From Streptomyces beihaiensis (lineage in GTDB: Bacteria > Actinomycetota > Actinomycetes > Streptomycetales > Streptomycetaceae): a stretch of DNA of 58,566 nt. The stretch is taken from NCBI RefSeq assembly GCF_026274175.1, contig NZ_JAPHNL010000223.1, positions 1 to 58,566 of the forward strand, written 5' to 3'. Every line of letters starts with the position of its first letter. Position 1 is the stretch's first letter. The notes below the pieces were generated by a model. That model saw only the letters and a program-made list of their open reading frames with translations. It was not told the DNA's origin and ran no database searches. Both the position numbers and the translations under genes were made by a program. Positions 41,397 through 49,465 of this stretch are shown here, piece after piece.

Positions 41397-42788
41397 TCAG
41401 GCCGCCCCGGCCTCCGCCTCGGCCACTGACTGCGGGCCCACGAGCCGGGCCCCGGGCCGCGGTTCGGGTTCGGACCTGGCATCCCAGCCCCGGGTGACGC
41501 GTACGTACTGGTGGACGACGGACGCGGTCGCCGCGAGCAGGAGCGGCCCGAACAGCCACGGGCGGGCGGCCATGTGCGTGGGCAGGTAGCGGTACGAGAC
41601 GAGGAGCAGGACGAACACGGCCGAGCCGTGGACGGTCAGGCGGGTGGCGGCGCGGTCCCACAGCGCCCAGCCGTCCGCCGTGGCACGCAGGGCGGCGTCG
41701 ATGGTGAGCGCGAAGACCGCTCCGGCCAGCAGGTCCGTGCCGTAGTGGTAGCCGAAGCCGAGCGTCGCGGCGAGAGTGGCGACCAGCCAGAAGGCGCCCG
41801 CCCAGCGCACGGGGCGGGAACCCTTGCGGGTGTGGATGAACAGTGACGTGGCCCATGCGGTGTGCAGGCTCGGCATGCAGTTGCGCGGTGTGATCTGGTC
41901 GAACGGGAACGGGTGCGGGACGCCGATCGAGGGAAGCGTGTGCGGCCACACGTCGGCCGCCGCCCACCGCCCGCCCTCCGCGCCGTAGGCGAAGACCGGA
42001 CCGACGACGGGGAAGAGCATGTAGACGACCGGTCCGAGCAGCCCGATGGCCAGGAAGGTGCGGACCAGATGGTGGCGCGGAAAACGTCTCTCGACCGCCA
42101 CGTGACGCAACTGGTAGAGGCCGACGAGCGCCGCCGCCAACGGCAGTTGCCCATACACCAGATGGAGAAAATGGCTGCCGAACGGCCCGGACGCCTCGAC
42201 GATCCGGCCGGCCACCCACGACGGGTCTCCCAGCGCGTGATCGGCGGTGGCCGTGTACGCGTCGAGCACCGAGGGGCGCGTCTTCGACGTGATCAGCAGC
42301 CATGTGTCGCCGATCTTGTGCCCGGCCACCAGCAGCAGGCCGAGGCCCGCGCCCTTGAGCAACAGCGCGCGTTCCTCACCACGGCGCAGCGCGATGCCGG
42401 CCGCCGCGCAGCCCATCAGCACCCACAACGCGCCGTTCCCGAACTGCGGGGAGGCTCCGATCGCCCACCGCACCAGCAGGAAGACACCGTCGATCCCCAC
42501 CGCCGCGGCGGCCGCGATGAGCCGCTGCCGCCAGGTGAGCACCACCATCGTCAATGCCAGGCCGGCGTACAGCAGCGGCCCCGAGCGGGGTGTGAGGACC
42601 AGCTCCCGCGCCGTGTTGACGACCGGCCCGTGCTCGCCGTAGTGGTGCGCCGCGAACTCCAGCGCGATGAGGAGCCCGAGCGTCGCCGCCCCCGCCGCGG
42701 CCCACAGCATGGTGTGTGACCGGTGCCACGCGGTTCCGGTCGGGTCGGACCGGCGGGGCGAGGATATGAGAGGTGGTGTGGGCTTCAC
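41397..42788 (-). CDS. PAP2-family membrane phosphatase (inositolphosphotransferase-like)
   Basis: 463 aa from a GTG start. About ten TM helices. The catalytic region has NCMPSLHTAWATSLFIH (P-S-x-H, the first His) and GFGYHYGTDLLAG (second His and Asp), matching the Aur1/Ipt1-like PAP2_3 subgroup. The usual upstream Lys/Arg motif is less clear. Such proteins dephosphorylate lipid phosphates or transfer phospho-groups at the membrane surface. The C-terminus is a charged, Pro/Glu-rich tail. It lies between two secreted phosphatases. Confidence 0.87.
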   Translation of the reverse strand: MKPTPPLISSPRRSDPTGTAWHRSHTMLWAAAGAATLGLLIALEFAAHHYGEHGPVVNTARELVLTPRSGPLLYAGLALTMVVLTWRQRLIAAAAAVGIDGVFLLVRWAIGASPQFGNGALWVLMGCAAAGIALRRGEERALLLKGAGLGLLLVAGHKIGDTWLLITSKTRPSVLDAYTATADHALGDPSWVAGRIVEASGPFGSHFLHLVYGQLPLAAALVGLYQLRHVAVERRFPRHHLVRTFLAIGLLGPVVYMLFPVVGPVFAYGAEGGRWAAADVWPHTLPSIGVPHPFPFDQITPRNCMPSLHTAWATSLFIHTRKGSRPVRWAGAFWLVATLAATLGFGYHYGTDLLAGAVFALTIDAALRATADGWALWDRAATRLTVHGSAVFVLLLVSYRYLPTHMAARPWLFGPLLLAATASVVHQYVRVTRGWDARSEPEPRPGARLVGPQSVAEAEAGAA

Positions 42789-43075
42789 GTATCCGACTCA
42801 ATGCTGAATGCGGGCGAAACGGGCCACGGACAGCGCCCGCCGGACAGGCTTGCGGTGAAGAACTGACAAACGTAGGTGGTCACAAGCTCGAACATATTAA
42901 CGGCACAGGGCCCTCACGGGCGACGAAGATTCCGGAATTGCCCGCCGCGGGACCGGACGGGATCGCACCCCGGAAATGAAGAGCTCATGTCAATGTCACC
43001 TCGATGCCGTCGTGTGTTGAGGCGGCGGGTCCACTCTCTGCGAGGTCATTCCGTGCGTGGAGAGGGGATCGGGCG

Positions 43076-44221
43076 ATGCGCAGACTCGGCAGGCGGTCCA
43101 GGTGGCTGGTGGCGTCGGGGGTGGCGGCGGCGATGGCGGCGGGTCTGGTGACCGCGGCCTCGGTCCGTGCGGAGACGGACGGGAACTGGCCCTACGGGGG
43201 CGGCGGCAAGAGCAAGGCCGTCGTGCTGGCGGCCGTCGGCGACATCGCCTGCCAGCCGGGCGAGGCCGAGGAGGGCGAGAAGCCCACCGACCTGTGCTCC
43301 CACACGCGCACCGCGGCGATGGTGGCCACCGCCGACCAGGTGGAGGCGATGCGTCCGGATCTCGCCGCGATCATGGGGGACGAGCAGTACCAGACGGGCC
43401 GGTACGAGGACTTCATGGGGTCCTTCGACCGGACCTGGGGCGCGTTCAAGTTCCTGCAGCGTCCCGCGCCGGGCAACCATGAGTTCTACACCTCGCACGG
43501 CGAGACCGGCGTCGAGGGCACCGGCTACTTCGACTACTACAACGGCTACCAGGTCAACGCCGACGGCACCCCGAAGCTGACCACGTTCACCGACGCCAAG
43601 GGCAACACCTTCACCCAGCCGCTGCCCCAGCCGCACGGCCAGGCCGGCACCACCGGCGAGGGCTGGTACTCGTACGACGTCAACGGCTGGCACATCATCT
43701 CGCTCAACAGCCAGTGCAAGGTGATGCCGGGCGGCTGCGACCCGAACGGCTCGTGGATGCGGGCGCAGACGGACTGGCTGTCCGCGGACCTGAAGGCCCA
43801 CCCCGGCGCATGCACCCTGGCGTACTGGCACCAACCGCTGTTCAGCGCCTCCGGTGACGTCAGCCGCGAGGGCAAGGTGTCGAAGGAGTGGTGGAAGCTG
43901 CTCTACCGGCACCACGCCGACCTCGTTCTCAACGGGCACGAGCACCTCTACAGCCGCTTCGCTCCGATGAATCCCGACGGTGCGGCCGACCCCGCCCACG
44001 GGATCCGGGAGTTCATCGTCGGTACCGGCGGCGAAGGGCTGGACAAGCTCGCCCCCTCGACGCCGAAACCCGCGGCGGCGACGGACCAGTTCTACGGCGT
44101 CATGAAGTTCACGCTCACGCCGGGCGGTTACAGCTGGAGGTACGACTCGGCGATGAAGGATCCGGACGCCACCACCGGGGCGTCTTCGTACCACGACACG
44201 GGGTCGGGGCACTGCCACTGA
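43076..44221 (+). CDS. Secreted metallophosphoesterase (acid-phosphatase-like)
   Basis: 381 aa from the ATG at 43076 (GGAGAGGGG upstream). The signal peptide ends near SVRAE (residue ~31). Calcineurin-type motifs occur in order: VLAAVGDIACQPG (GD), AAIMGDEQYQTG (GD), PAPGNHEFY (GNHE), ACTLAYWHQPLFS (H) and LVLNGHEHLYSRF (GHxH). All metal ligands appear intact. It should hydrolyse extracellular phosphate esters. The ~285-base region upstream holds no gene and only weak Pho-box-like GGTCA motifs. Confidence 0.9.
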   Translation: MRRLGRRSRWLVASGVAAAMAAGLVTAASVRAETDGNWPYGGGGKSKAVVLAAVGDIACQPGEAEEGEKPTDLCSHTRTAAMVATADQVEAMRPDLAAIMGDEQYQTGRYEDFMGSFDRTWGAFKFLQRPAPGNHEFYTSHGETGVEGTGYFDYYNGYQVNADGTPKLTTFTDAKGNTFTQPLPQPHGQAGTTGEGWYSYDVNGWHIISLNSQCKVMPGGCDPNGSWMRAQTDWLSADLKAHPGACTLAYWHQPLFSASGDVSREGKVSKEWWKLLYRHHADLVLNGHEHLYSRFAPMNPDGAADPAHGIREFIVGTGGEGLDKLAPSTPKPAAATDQFYGVMKFTLTPGGYSWRYDSAMKDPDATTGASSYHDTGSGHCH

Positions 44222-44229
44222 GCCCCCTC

Positions 44230-44260
44230 GCCCCTGACTCCGTTCCGCGGAGTCAGGGGC
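44230..44260 (+). terminator. Hairpin terminator after the metallophosphatase gene
   Basis: A perfect 13-bp stem (GCCCCTGACTCCG with CGGAGTCAGGGGC) and a 5-base loop, nine bases after the stop. Confidence 0.85.
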
Positions 44261-44279
44261 TTCGTTGTCTCCGGGGGTC

Positions 44280-44304
44280 TTGACAACTCTATTGGTCTGG
44301 ACCA
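44280..44304 (+). promoter_or_regulatory. Chitinase 2 promoter: -35 box and dre-like DasR site
   Basis: TTGACA (44280-44285) is a good -35. Eight bases later TGGTCTGGACCA (44293-44304) is one base from the DasR core and perfectly symmetric except at its centre. A repressor there would cover the spacer between -35 and -10. Start codon at 44372. Confidence 0.75.
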
Positions 44305-44371
44305 GTTTTGCGCTCAACAACGGCGGCCGTCGTTTCTCACCCCCGTACCCCAGTTCCTCCCGGAGGCACCC

Positions 44372-46090
44372 GTGGACCGTGCACGTCATGGCAGACCAGG
44401 CGTCCGCCGATGGCTCGGCGGCGTACTGGCCGCGACCTCGGCCGCCGCGCTCGGCGTCACCGCGCTCGCCGCGCCCGCCCAGGCCGCCGACGTCAACGTC
44501 GCCAAGAACGCAGGCTTCGAATCGGGCCTGACCGACTGGACCTGTACCGCCGACAGCGGTACGGCCGTCTCCTCACCCGTGCACAGCGGTGCGGGGGCGC
44601 TCAAGGCGACCCCGACGAGCCAGGACACCGGGCAGTGCTCGCAGACCGTCGCCGTCAAGCCCGACTCGACGTACACCTTGAGCAGTTGGGTCCAGGGCTC
44701 CTACGTGTACCTCGGCGCCAGCGGCACCGGCACCACCGACGTGTCCACGTGGACACCGAGCGCGTCCTCCTGGCAGCAGCTGTCCACCACGTTCACGACC
44801 GGTGCCGACACCACGTCGGTCACCGTGTATCTGCACGGCTGGTACGGACAGAGTGCCTACTACGCCGACGACGTCAGCGTGTTCGGGCCCGACGGGGGCG
44901 GCGGCACCGACCCGGTCGGCGTCCCCGCCGTGCCGACGGGCCTCGCGGCGGGCACGACGACCTCCTCGTCGGTCGACCTGTCCTGGACACCGGTGGCCAC
45001 GGCCACCGGCTACAACGTCTACCGGGACGGCACGAAGGTCGCCTCCGTGACCGGCGCGTCGGACGAGGTCACCGGCCTGACCGCCGACACCTCGTACAGC
45101 TTCCAGGTCAGCGCCACCAACGCGGCCGGCGAGTCCGCCAGGTCGACGGCCGTGGACGTACGGACGGCGGCCGCGGGCGGCGGTGGCGGAGGCGGAGGCG
45201 GAACCACCGTGCCCGCGCACGCCCTGACCGGTTACTGGCAGAACTTCGACAACGGCGCGACCGTGCAGAAGCTGCGCGACGTCTCCTCGCAGTACGACAT
45301 CATCGCGGTGGCGTTCGCCGACGCCACGTCCACGCCCGGCCAGATCACGTTCAACCTGGACCCGGCCGTCGGCTACGCCTCCGACGCCGACTTCAAGGCC
45401 GACATCGCCGCCAAGCACGCGGCGGGCAAGTCCGTCATCCTCTCTGTCGGCGGCGAGAAGGGCAGCATCACCGTCAACAGCGACGCCTCCGCGACCGCGT
45501 TCGCCGACAGCGCGTACTCCCTCATGCAGGAGTACGGGTTCGACGGCGTCGACATCGACCTGGAGAACGGCCTGAACTCGACCTACATGACCAAGGCGCT
45601 GCGCGCCCTGTCGGCGAAGGCCGGACCGAACCTGGTGCTGACCATGGCGCCGCAGACCATCGACATGCAGTCGACCTCCGCCGAGTACTTCAAGACGGCA
45701 CTGAACGTGAAGGACATCCTCACCGTCGTCAACACCCAGTACTACAACAGCGGTTCCATGCTGGGCTGCGACGGCAAGGTATACAGCCAGGGCTCGGTCG
45801 ACTTCCTCACCGCACTGGCCTGCATCCAGTTGCAGGGCGGCCTCGCTCCCTCGCAGGTCGGGATCGGTGTACCGGCGTCCACGCGGGGCGCGGGCAGCGG
45901 CTACGTGAACCCCTCGGTCGTGAACAACGCCCTGGACTGCCTGGCCCGCGGCACCGGATGCGGCTCGTTCAAGCCCGCGAAGACCTACCCGGGCCTGCGC
46001 GGTGCGATGACCTGGTCCACCAACTGGGACGCCACGGCGGGCAACACGTGGTCGAACACGGTCGGCCCGAAGGTGCACAGCCTGCCGTAG
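44372..46090 (+). CDS. Secreted GH18 chitinase with N-terminal carbohydrate-binding and FnIII domains (chitinase 2)
   Basis: 572 aa from a GTG with CCGGAGG upstream. The signal peptide ends at AQAAD (~38). A CBM (jelly-roll) domain (~40-170) starts NVAKNAGFESGLTDWTC. A fibronectin type III domain (~185-267) carries VPTGLAAGTTTSSSVDLSWT. A poly-Gly hinge leads to the GH18 barrel (~280-570): VILSVGGEKG, the catalytic GFDGVDIDLENG (D-x-x-D-x-D-x-E), and MTWSTNWD near the end. This domain order is classic for Streptomyces chitinases. It degrades chitin outside the cell; the dre site puts it under DasR. Confidence 0.94.
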   Translation: MDRARHGRPGVRRWLGGVLAATSAAALGVTALAAPAQAADVNVAKNAGFESGLTDWTCTADSGTAVSSPVHSGAGALKATPTSQDTGQCSQTVAVKPDSTYTLSSWVQGSYVYLGASGTGTTDVSTWTPSASSWQQLSTTFTTGADTTSVTVYLHGWYGQSAYYADDVSVFGPDGGGGTDPVGVPAVPTGLAAGTTTSSSVDLSWTPVATATGYNVYRDGTKVASVTGASDEVTGLTADTSYSFQVSATNAAGESARSTAVDVRTAAAGGGGGGGGGTTVPAHALTGYWQNFDNGATVQKLRDVSSQYDIIAVAFADATSTPGQITFNLDPAVGYASDADFKADIAAKHAAGKSVILSVGGEKGSITVNSDASATAFADSAYSLMQEYGFDGVDIDLENGLNSTYMTKALRALSAKAGPNLVLTMAPQTIDMQSTSAEYFKTALNVKDILTVVNTQYYNSGSMLGCDGKVYSQGSVDFLTALACIQLQGGLAPSQVGIGVPASTRGAGSGYVNPSVVNNALDCLARGTGCGSFKPAKTYPGLRGAMTWSTNWDATAGNTWSNTVGPKVHSLP

Positions 46091-46107
46091 CGGGTGACGG
46101 CGGGGCA

Positions 46108-46147
46108 CGCCGTGGTGGGATGCCGCAGTCGCACTCCCACCACGGCG
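46108..46147 (+). terminator. Hairpin terminator after chitinase 2
   Basis: A perfect 13-bp stem (46108-46120 with 46135-46147) and a 14-base loop, shortly after the stop at 46090. Confidence 0.7.
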
Positions 46148-46530
46148 ACGCACCCGGCGCCCCTCGCGACAGCCGCAGGGCCAAGGATCACAAAGTCACC
46201 CGACGAGTGGAGTCGATCCTGGCCGCCTGGGACGGACGCCGTGGGAGAGCGCGTCCCGAACACCTCACCCCGCGTCCGTGACCGGGCCGGCACCCCGGCG
46301 AACAACTCGAAGCCGTCCTCCACGCCTACGAGCTCGTGACACCGGCGCACCGGGCGAGCACCTTGCCCGTACCGAGGAGCATCGCAACGGTCTCGTACGC
46401 GGTCTCGCAGCCCGAGGCCGCCGTCCACCGCCCGGTCACCGTCACGCTCGCCGGTCCGCGCGTGGCATGATCCAGATCCGGTCCGGTGACCGTGCGCGCG
46501 AACCGCGCGCCGCGGGGGAAGGGTTCACAG
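46148..46530. other. Intergenic region without supported gene
   Basis: About 380 bases between the chitinase 2 terminator and the permease. One plus-strand frame around 46290-46470 gives a moderately protein-like tail (LEAVLHAYELVTPAHRAS) without a start codon or recognisable family. It may be a remnant, but evidence is too weak to name it. Confidence 0.35.
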
Positions 46531-47694
46531 ATGCACGCCGTACTGCACGCACTGTCGATCACCGGTTCGATGACCTGGGAGATCACCTGGGCCCTGATCC
46601 TGGGCTTCGCCCTGTCCGCCGTCGTCCAGGCCGTGGTCCACAAGTCCACCGTGGTCTCGCTCCTGGGCGACGACCGGCCGCGCACCCTCGCCGTCGCCGC
46701 CGGCCTGGGCGCCGCGTCCTCGTCCTGCTCGTACGCGGCGGTCGCGCTGGCCCGCTCCCTGTTTCGCAAGGGCGCGAACTTCACCGCCGCGATGGCCTTC
46801 GAGATCGCCTCCACCAACCTGGTCGTCGAGCTCGGAGTGATCCTGGCCCTGCTGATGGGCTGGCAGTTCACCGCCGCGGAGTTCGTCGGCGGGCCGATCA
46901 TGATCGTCCTGCTCGCGGTCCTGTTCCGTGTCCTCCTGCGAGACGAGCTTGTGCGCGGCGCGCGCGAACAGGCCGAACGCGGACTGGCCGGCTCGATGGA
47001 GGGGCACGCCGCGATGGACATGTCCGTTCAGCGTGAAGGCTCGTTCGCGCGGCGCCTGTTCTCCCGCGAGGGATTCACCTCCACCTCGCACGTCTTCGTC
47101 ATGGAGTGGGCGGCGATCCTGCGCGACCTGATCGTCGGCCTGCTCGTCGCGGGCGCCATCGCCGCCTGGGTTCCCGACTCCTTCTGGCGCACCTTCTTCT
47201 TCGACGGCCACCCCCTCGCCGCCAAGCTGTGGGGCCCGGTCGTCGGGCCGCTGGTGGCGATGGCGTCGTTCGTGTGCTCCATCGGCAACGTGCCGCTGGC
47301 GGTGGTGCTGTGGAAGGGCGGCATCAGTTTCGGCGGCGTGGTGGCGTTCATCTTCGCCGACCTGCTGATCCTGCCGATCCTCAACATCTACCGGAAGTAC
47401 TACGGCGCCAGGACGGCCGCCTTCCTCCTGGGCACCTTCTACCTCGCCATGGTGGTCGCCGGGTACATCGTGGAGTTCGTCTTCTCGGGACTCGGCCTGA
47501 TCCCCGACCAGGCCGACGCGAAGATCCCCACAGCGGGCATCAGCTGGAACTACACCACCTGGCTGAACATCGCCTTCCTCCTGCTGGCCGCGGCCCTCCT
47601 GGCCCGCTTCTGGCGCACCGGAGGACCGCCCATGCTGCGCATGATGGGCGGCTCACCCGACCCGGGCCACGACCACGCCGGGCACCATCACTGA
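46531..47694 (+). CDS. ArsP/DUF318-like permease with His-rich tail
   Basis: 387 aa; the ATG follows GGGGGAAGGG by about eight bases. About ten TM helices. AASSSCSYAAVALARSLFRK is the conserved Cys-containing helix of the ArsP_1 permease family, and ASFVCSIGNVPLAVVLWKGG is the second Cys helix. The C-terminus ends DPGHDHAGHHH, a likely metal-binding tail. Members such as ArsP export methylated arsenicals; others are of unknown substrate. The next gene, also His-motif-rich, is 155 bases downstream on the same strand, suggesting a joint role in handling a metal or metalloid. Confidence 0.88.
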   Translation: MHAVLHALSITGSMTWEITWALILGFALSAVVQAVVHKSTVVSLLGDDRPRTLAVAAGLGAASSSCSYAAVALARSLFRKGANFTAAMAFEIASTNLVVELGVILALLMGWQFTAAEFVGGPIMIVLLAVLFRVLLRDELVRGAREQAERGLAGSMEGHAAMDMSVQREGSFARRLFSREGFTSTSHVFVMEWAAILRDLIVGLLVAGAIAAWVPDSFWRTFFFDGHPLAAKLWGPVVGPLVAMASFVCSIGNVPLAVVLWKGGISFGGVVAFIFADLLILPILNIYRKYYGARTAAFLLGTFYLAMVVAGYIVEFVFSGLGLIPDQADAKIPTAGISWNYTTWLNIAFLLLAAALLARFWRTGGPPMLRMMGGSPDPGHDHAGHHH

Positions 47695-47849
47695 AGCGCC
47701 GCGTCCGCAGGGCCGGGTATGCGACCTGCGGGACCGCTTCGCACGCCGGTTCGTTATCCTCTACGCGGCCGGGAACGCCTCCGTTCCGGGTGTCATCGAC
47801 GACTTCTGGACGGGCAGTGCGAAGCGGTCCGTCCGGATCGGCTGATCGG

Positions 47850-48614
47850 ATGTCCTCCTCCATGAGCAGCAAGAGCAACAAGGCCGCCGCACAGGAACGC
47901 CGGGCCCGTCTGGCCGCGGCCCGAGAGCAGGCCAAGCAGGAAGAGGCACGCCGCCGCCTGGTGCGCCGCGCCGCGATCACCGGTGGCGTCGTGGTGCTGG
48001 CCGCGGGCGCCACGATCGCGGCGGTGGCCGTGCACGACTCCGGCGCCAAGTCCGGCAAGTCCACGGCGGCCAGCTCGTCCGACGACGGCAAGATCAAGGA
48101 CATCCCCAGCACGCCGCTGACCCACGTCAAGGGCGCCACCTCGAAGCCGCCGTGGGCCGCCCCCGCGGATGCCGCGGCACGAGTGAAGGCGGCCGGGCTG
48201 CCGATGCTCGGCGAGGAGGGCTCGGCGGAACACATCCACGCCCACCTCGACGTGATCGTCGACGGCAAACCGGTGACCGTACCGGCGTTCATCGGCATCG
48301 ACCAGGCGCACCAGCAGATCAGCCCGCTGCACGCGCACGACGCCACCGGTGTGATCCACATCGAGTCGCCGAAGCAGGCCGACTTCACCCTCGGTCAGTT
48401 CATGACCGAGTGGAACGTGTCGCTGACCAAGAACAACATCGGCGCCCTGACCGCGGGCAACGGCAACACGCTCCGTGTCTACGTGAACGGCAAGGAGCGG
48501 ACGGGCAACCCGGGCGCGATCAAGCTCACCGATCACGAGGAGATCGCGATCGTCTACGGCAAGGCCGGGGCGAAGATCTCGGTGCCCAGCAGCTACAAGT
48601 TCCCCTCCGAGTAG
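47850..48614 (+). CDS. Membrane-anchored protein with conserved His motifs, unknown function
   Basis: 254 aa; the start is ATG 47850 or 47862. The N-terminus is Lys/Arg/Ala/Gln-rich and coiled, followed by a single TM helix (~42-62, AAITGGVVVLAAGATIAAVA). The extracytoplasmic part begins with a Ser/Lys linker and has two His clusters: EEGSAEHIHAHLDVIVDGKP and ISPLHAHDATGVIHIE. Their regular spacing suggests metal binding at the outer face of the membrane. The end is beta-rich (ITVYVNGK-like NTLRVYVNGKER). This domain is conserved in actinobacteria, but I know no assigned function. Position after the permease supports a metal-related role. Confidence 0.7.
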   Translation: MSSSMSSKSNKAAAQERRARLAAAREQAKQEEARRRLVRRAAITGGVVVLAAGATIAAVAVHDSGAKSGKSTAASSSDDGKIKDIPSTPLTHVKGATSKPPWAAPADAAARVKAAGLPMLGEEGSAEHIHAHLDVIVDGKPVTVPAFIGIDQAHQQISPLHAHDATGVIHIESPKQADFTLGQFMTEWNVSLTKNNIGALTAGNGNTLRVYVNGKERTGNPGAIKLTDHEEIAIVYGKAGAKISVPSSYKFPSE

Positions 48615-48621
48615 CCGCGCG

Positions 48622-48657
48622 GAGCCCGACGTGTCAGTGCAACGCGGCGTCGGGCTC
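48622..48657. terminator. Hairpin between convergent genes
   Basis: GAGCCCGACG pairs with CGTCGGGCTC (10 bp) around 16 bases, spanning the gap and the last codons of the DUF1349 gene. Confidence 0.55.
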
Positions 48658-49215
48658 GGTCAGCCGCCACGAGGCGAACTCGAGCGTCAGTCCGGCGCGG
48701 GTCGGGGCGCAGCAGTACGGGCCCGCCTGCGTGCGCGCGCTCGGTGCGAGCGGAGTCAGACGTATCAGCCGCCACGGCTCGTCCTCGACCCGGGCCCGGA
48801 CGGCCACCGCGTCCCCGATCCGCGAGGCTCGTACCGTCACCTCCCGGCCCGCCCAGTCGGGCACAGGCGTACTCGACCAGTCGGAGTACCCGTCGGTGAC
48901 GACGGCGCCGAGGCCGAGCGCACCGTCGGCGAACTCCAGGCCCGCCTTGATCCACCGCTCGGCGGCGACGCGGACGAACAGCCCGGCCTGGTCGAACTGC
49001 TCGGTGAAATCAGCCTTGACGGTGACCTCGACGGCCTGCTCCCGGCTCCAGTCGGCGAGCAGCGCGTGCTCGTCGTCGTGAACGAATCCGTAGCAGGTCC
49101 GCCGCCACGCGTCGCTGCCTTCGACAGCGGTCACCAGCAGTCGCCCGTCCGCTTCACGGGTCGCGGCGGGCTGAGTGGTCCAGGTCCCGGACGTCCAGGG
49201 CACGTTGATGGTCAT
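48634..49215 (-). CDS. DUF1349 (concanavalin-like) protein
   Basis: 193 aa. The sequence matches the DUF1349 beta-sandwich: CYGFVHDDEHAL, then VTVKADFTEQFDQAGLFVRV, ERWIKAGLEFADG and AVVTDGYSDWSS, ending in LTLEFASWRL. It was first noted as a possible regulator of enolase in yeast and is widespread in soil bacteria; its true role is unknown, perhaps sugar binding. No signal peptide is present, so it acts in the cytoplasm. It stands alone. The ~250 bases between it and the next gene downstream contain nothing but a terminator hairpin. Confidence 0.87.
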   Translation of the reverse strand: MTINVPWTSGTWTTQPAATREADGRLLVTAVEGSDAWRRTCYGFVHDDEHALLADWSREQAVEVTVKADFTEQFDQAGLFVRVAAERWIKAGLEFADGALGLGAVVTDGYSDWSSTPVPDWAGREVTVRASRIGDAVAVRARVEDEPWRLIRLTPLAPSARTQAGPYCCAPTRAGLTLEFASWRLTEPDAALH

Positions 49216-49423
49216 GGCAGCTGATCCTACGTTTGACCACCACGAAGAGACCTGCCGTCAGGGCCGGTACGAGGACGGAGCCGAAGCGGCGCCCACGCGC
49301 GCGCCCTCGGGGCGAGTGCCCGGCAGACCCGATGGCCGCGGTTCACGGGCTGCGGCCGGGTGGAGACGGCCGCCGGCTCGTTCGACGCGTCATGGCCGGT
49401 GCCGCCCGGCGGGCAGCGACGTG

Positions 49424-49454
49424 GCCGCGGTGGGGCCTGAAGCTCCACCGCGGC
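49424..49454 (-). terminator. Hairpin terminator after GH18 protein 3
   Basis: GCCGCGGTGGGGC pairs with GCTCCACCGCGGC (13 bp, one mismatch) around CTGAA, 12 bases past the stop at 49466. Confidence 0.75.
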
Positions 49455-49465
49455 GCACCTCGAAC

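Noticed and set aside
39415-42303. 962-codon minus-strand open frame
   Set aside because: It crosses two well-supported genes and the terminator between them; the translation is repetitive Gly/Arg/Val and has no domain.
43010-43060. GGTCA motifs upstream of the metallophosphatase as PHO boxes
   Set aside because: Only single partial matches; no clear 11-bp direct repeats as expected for PhoP sites.
43046-44389. 447-codon minus-strand open frame opposite the metallophosphatase
   Set aside because: Antisense shadow; the plus strand has a signal peptide and all metal motifs.
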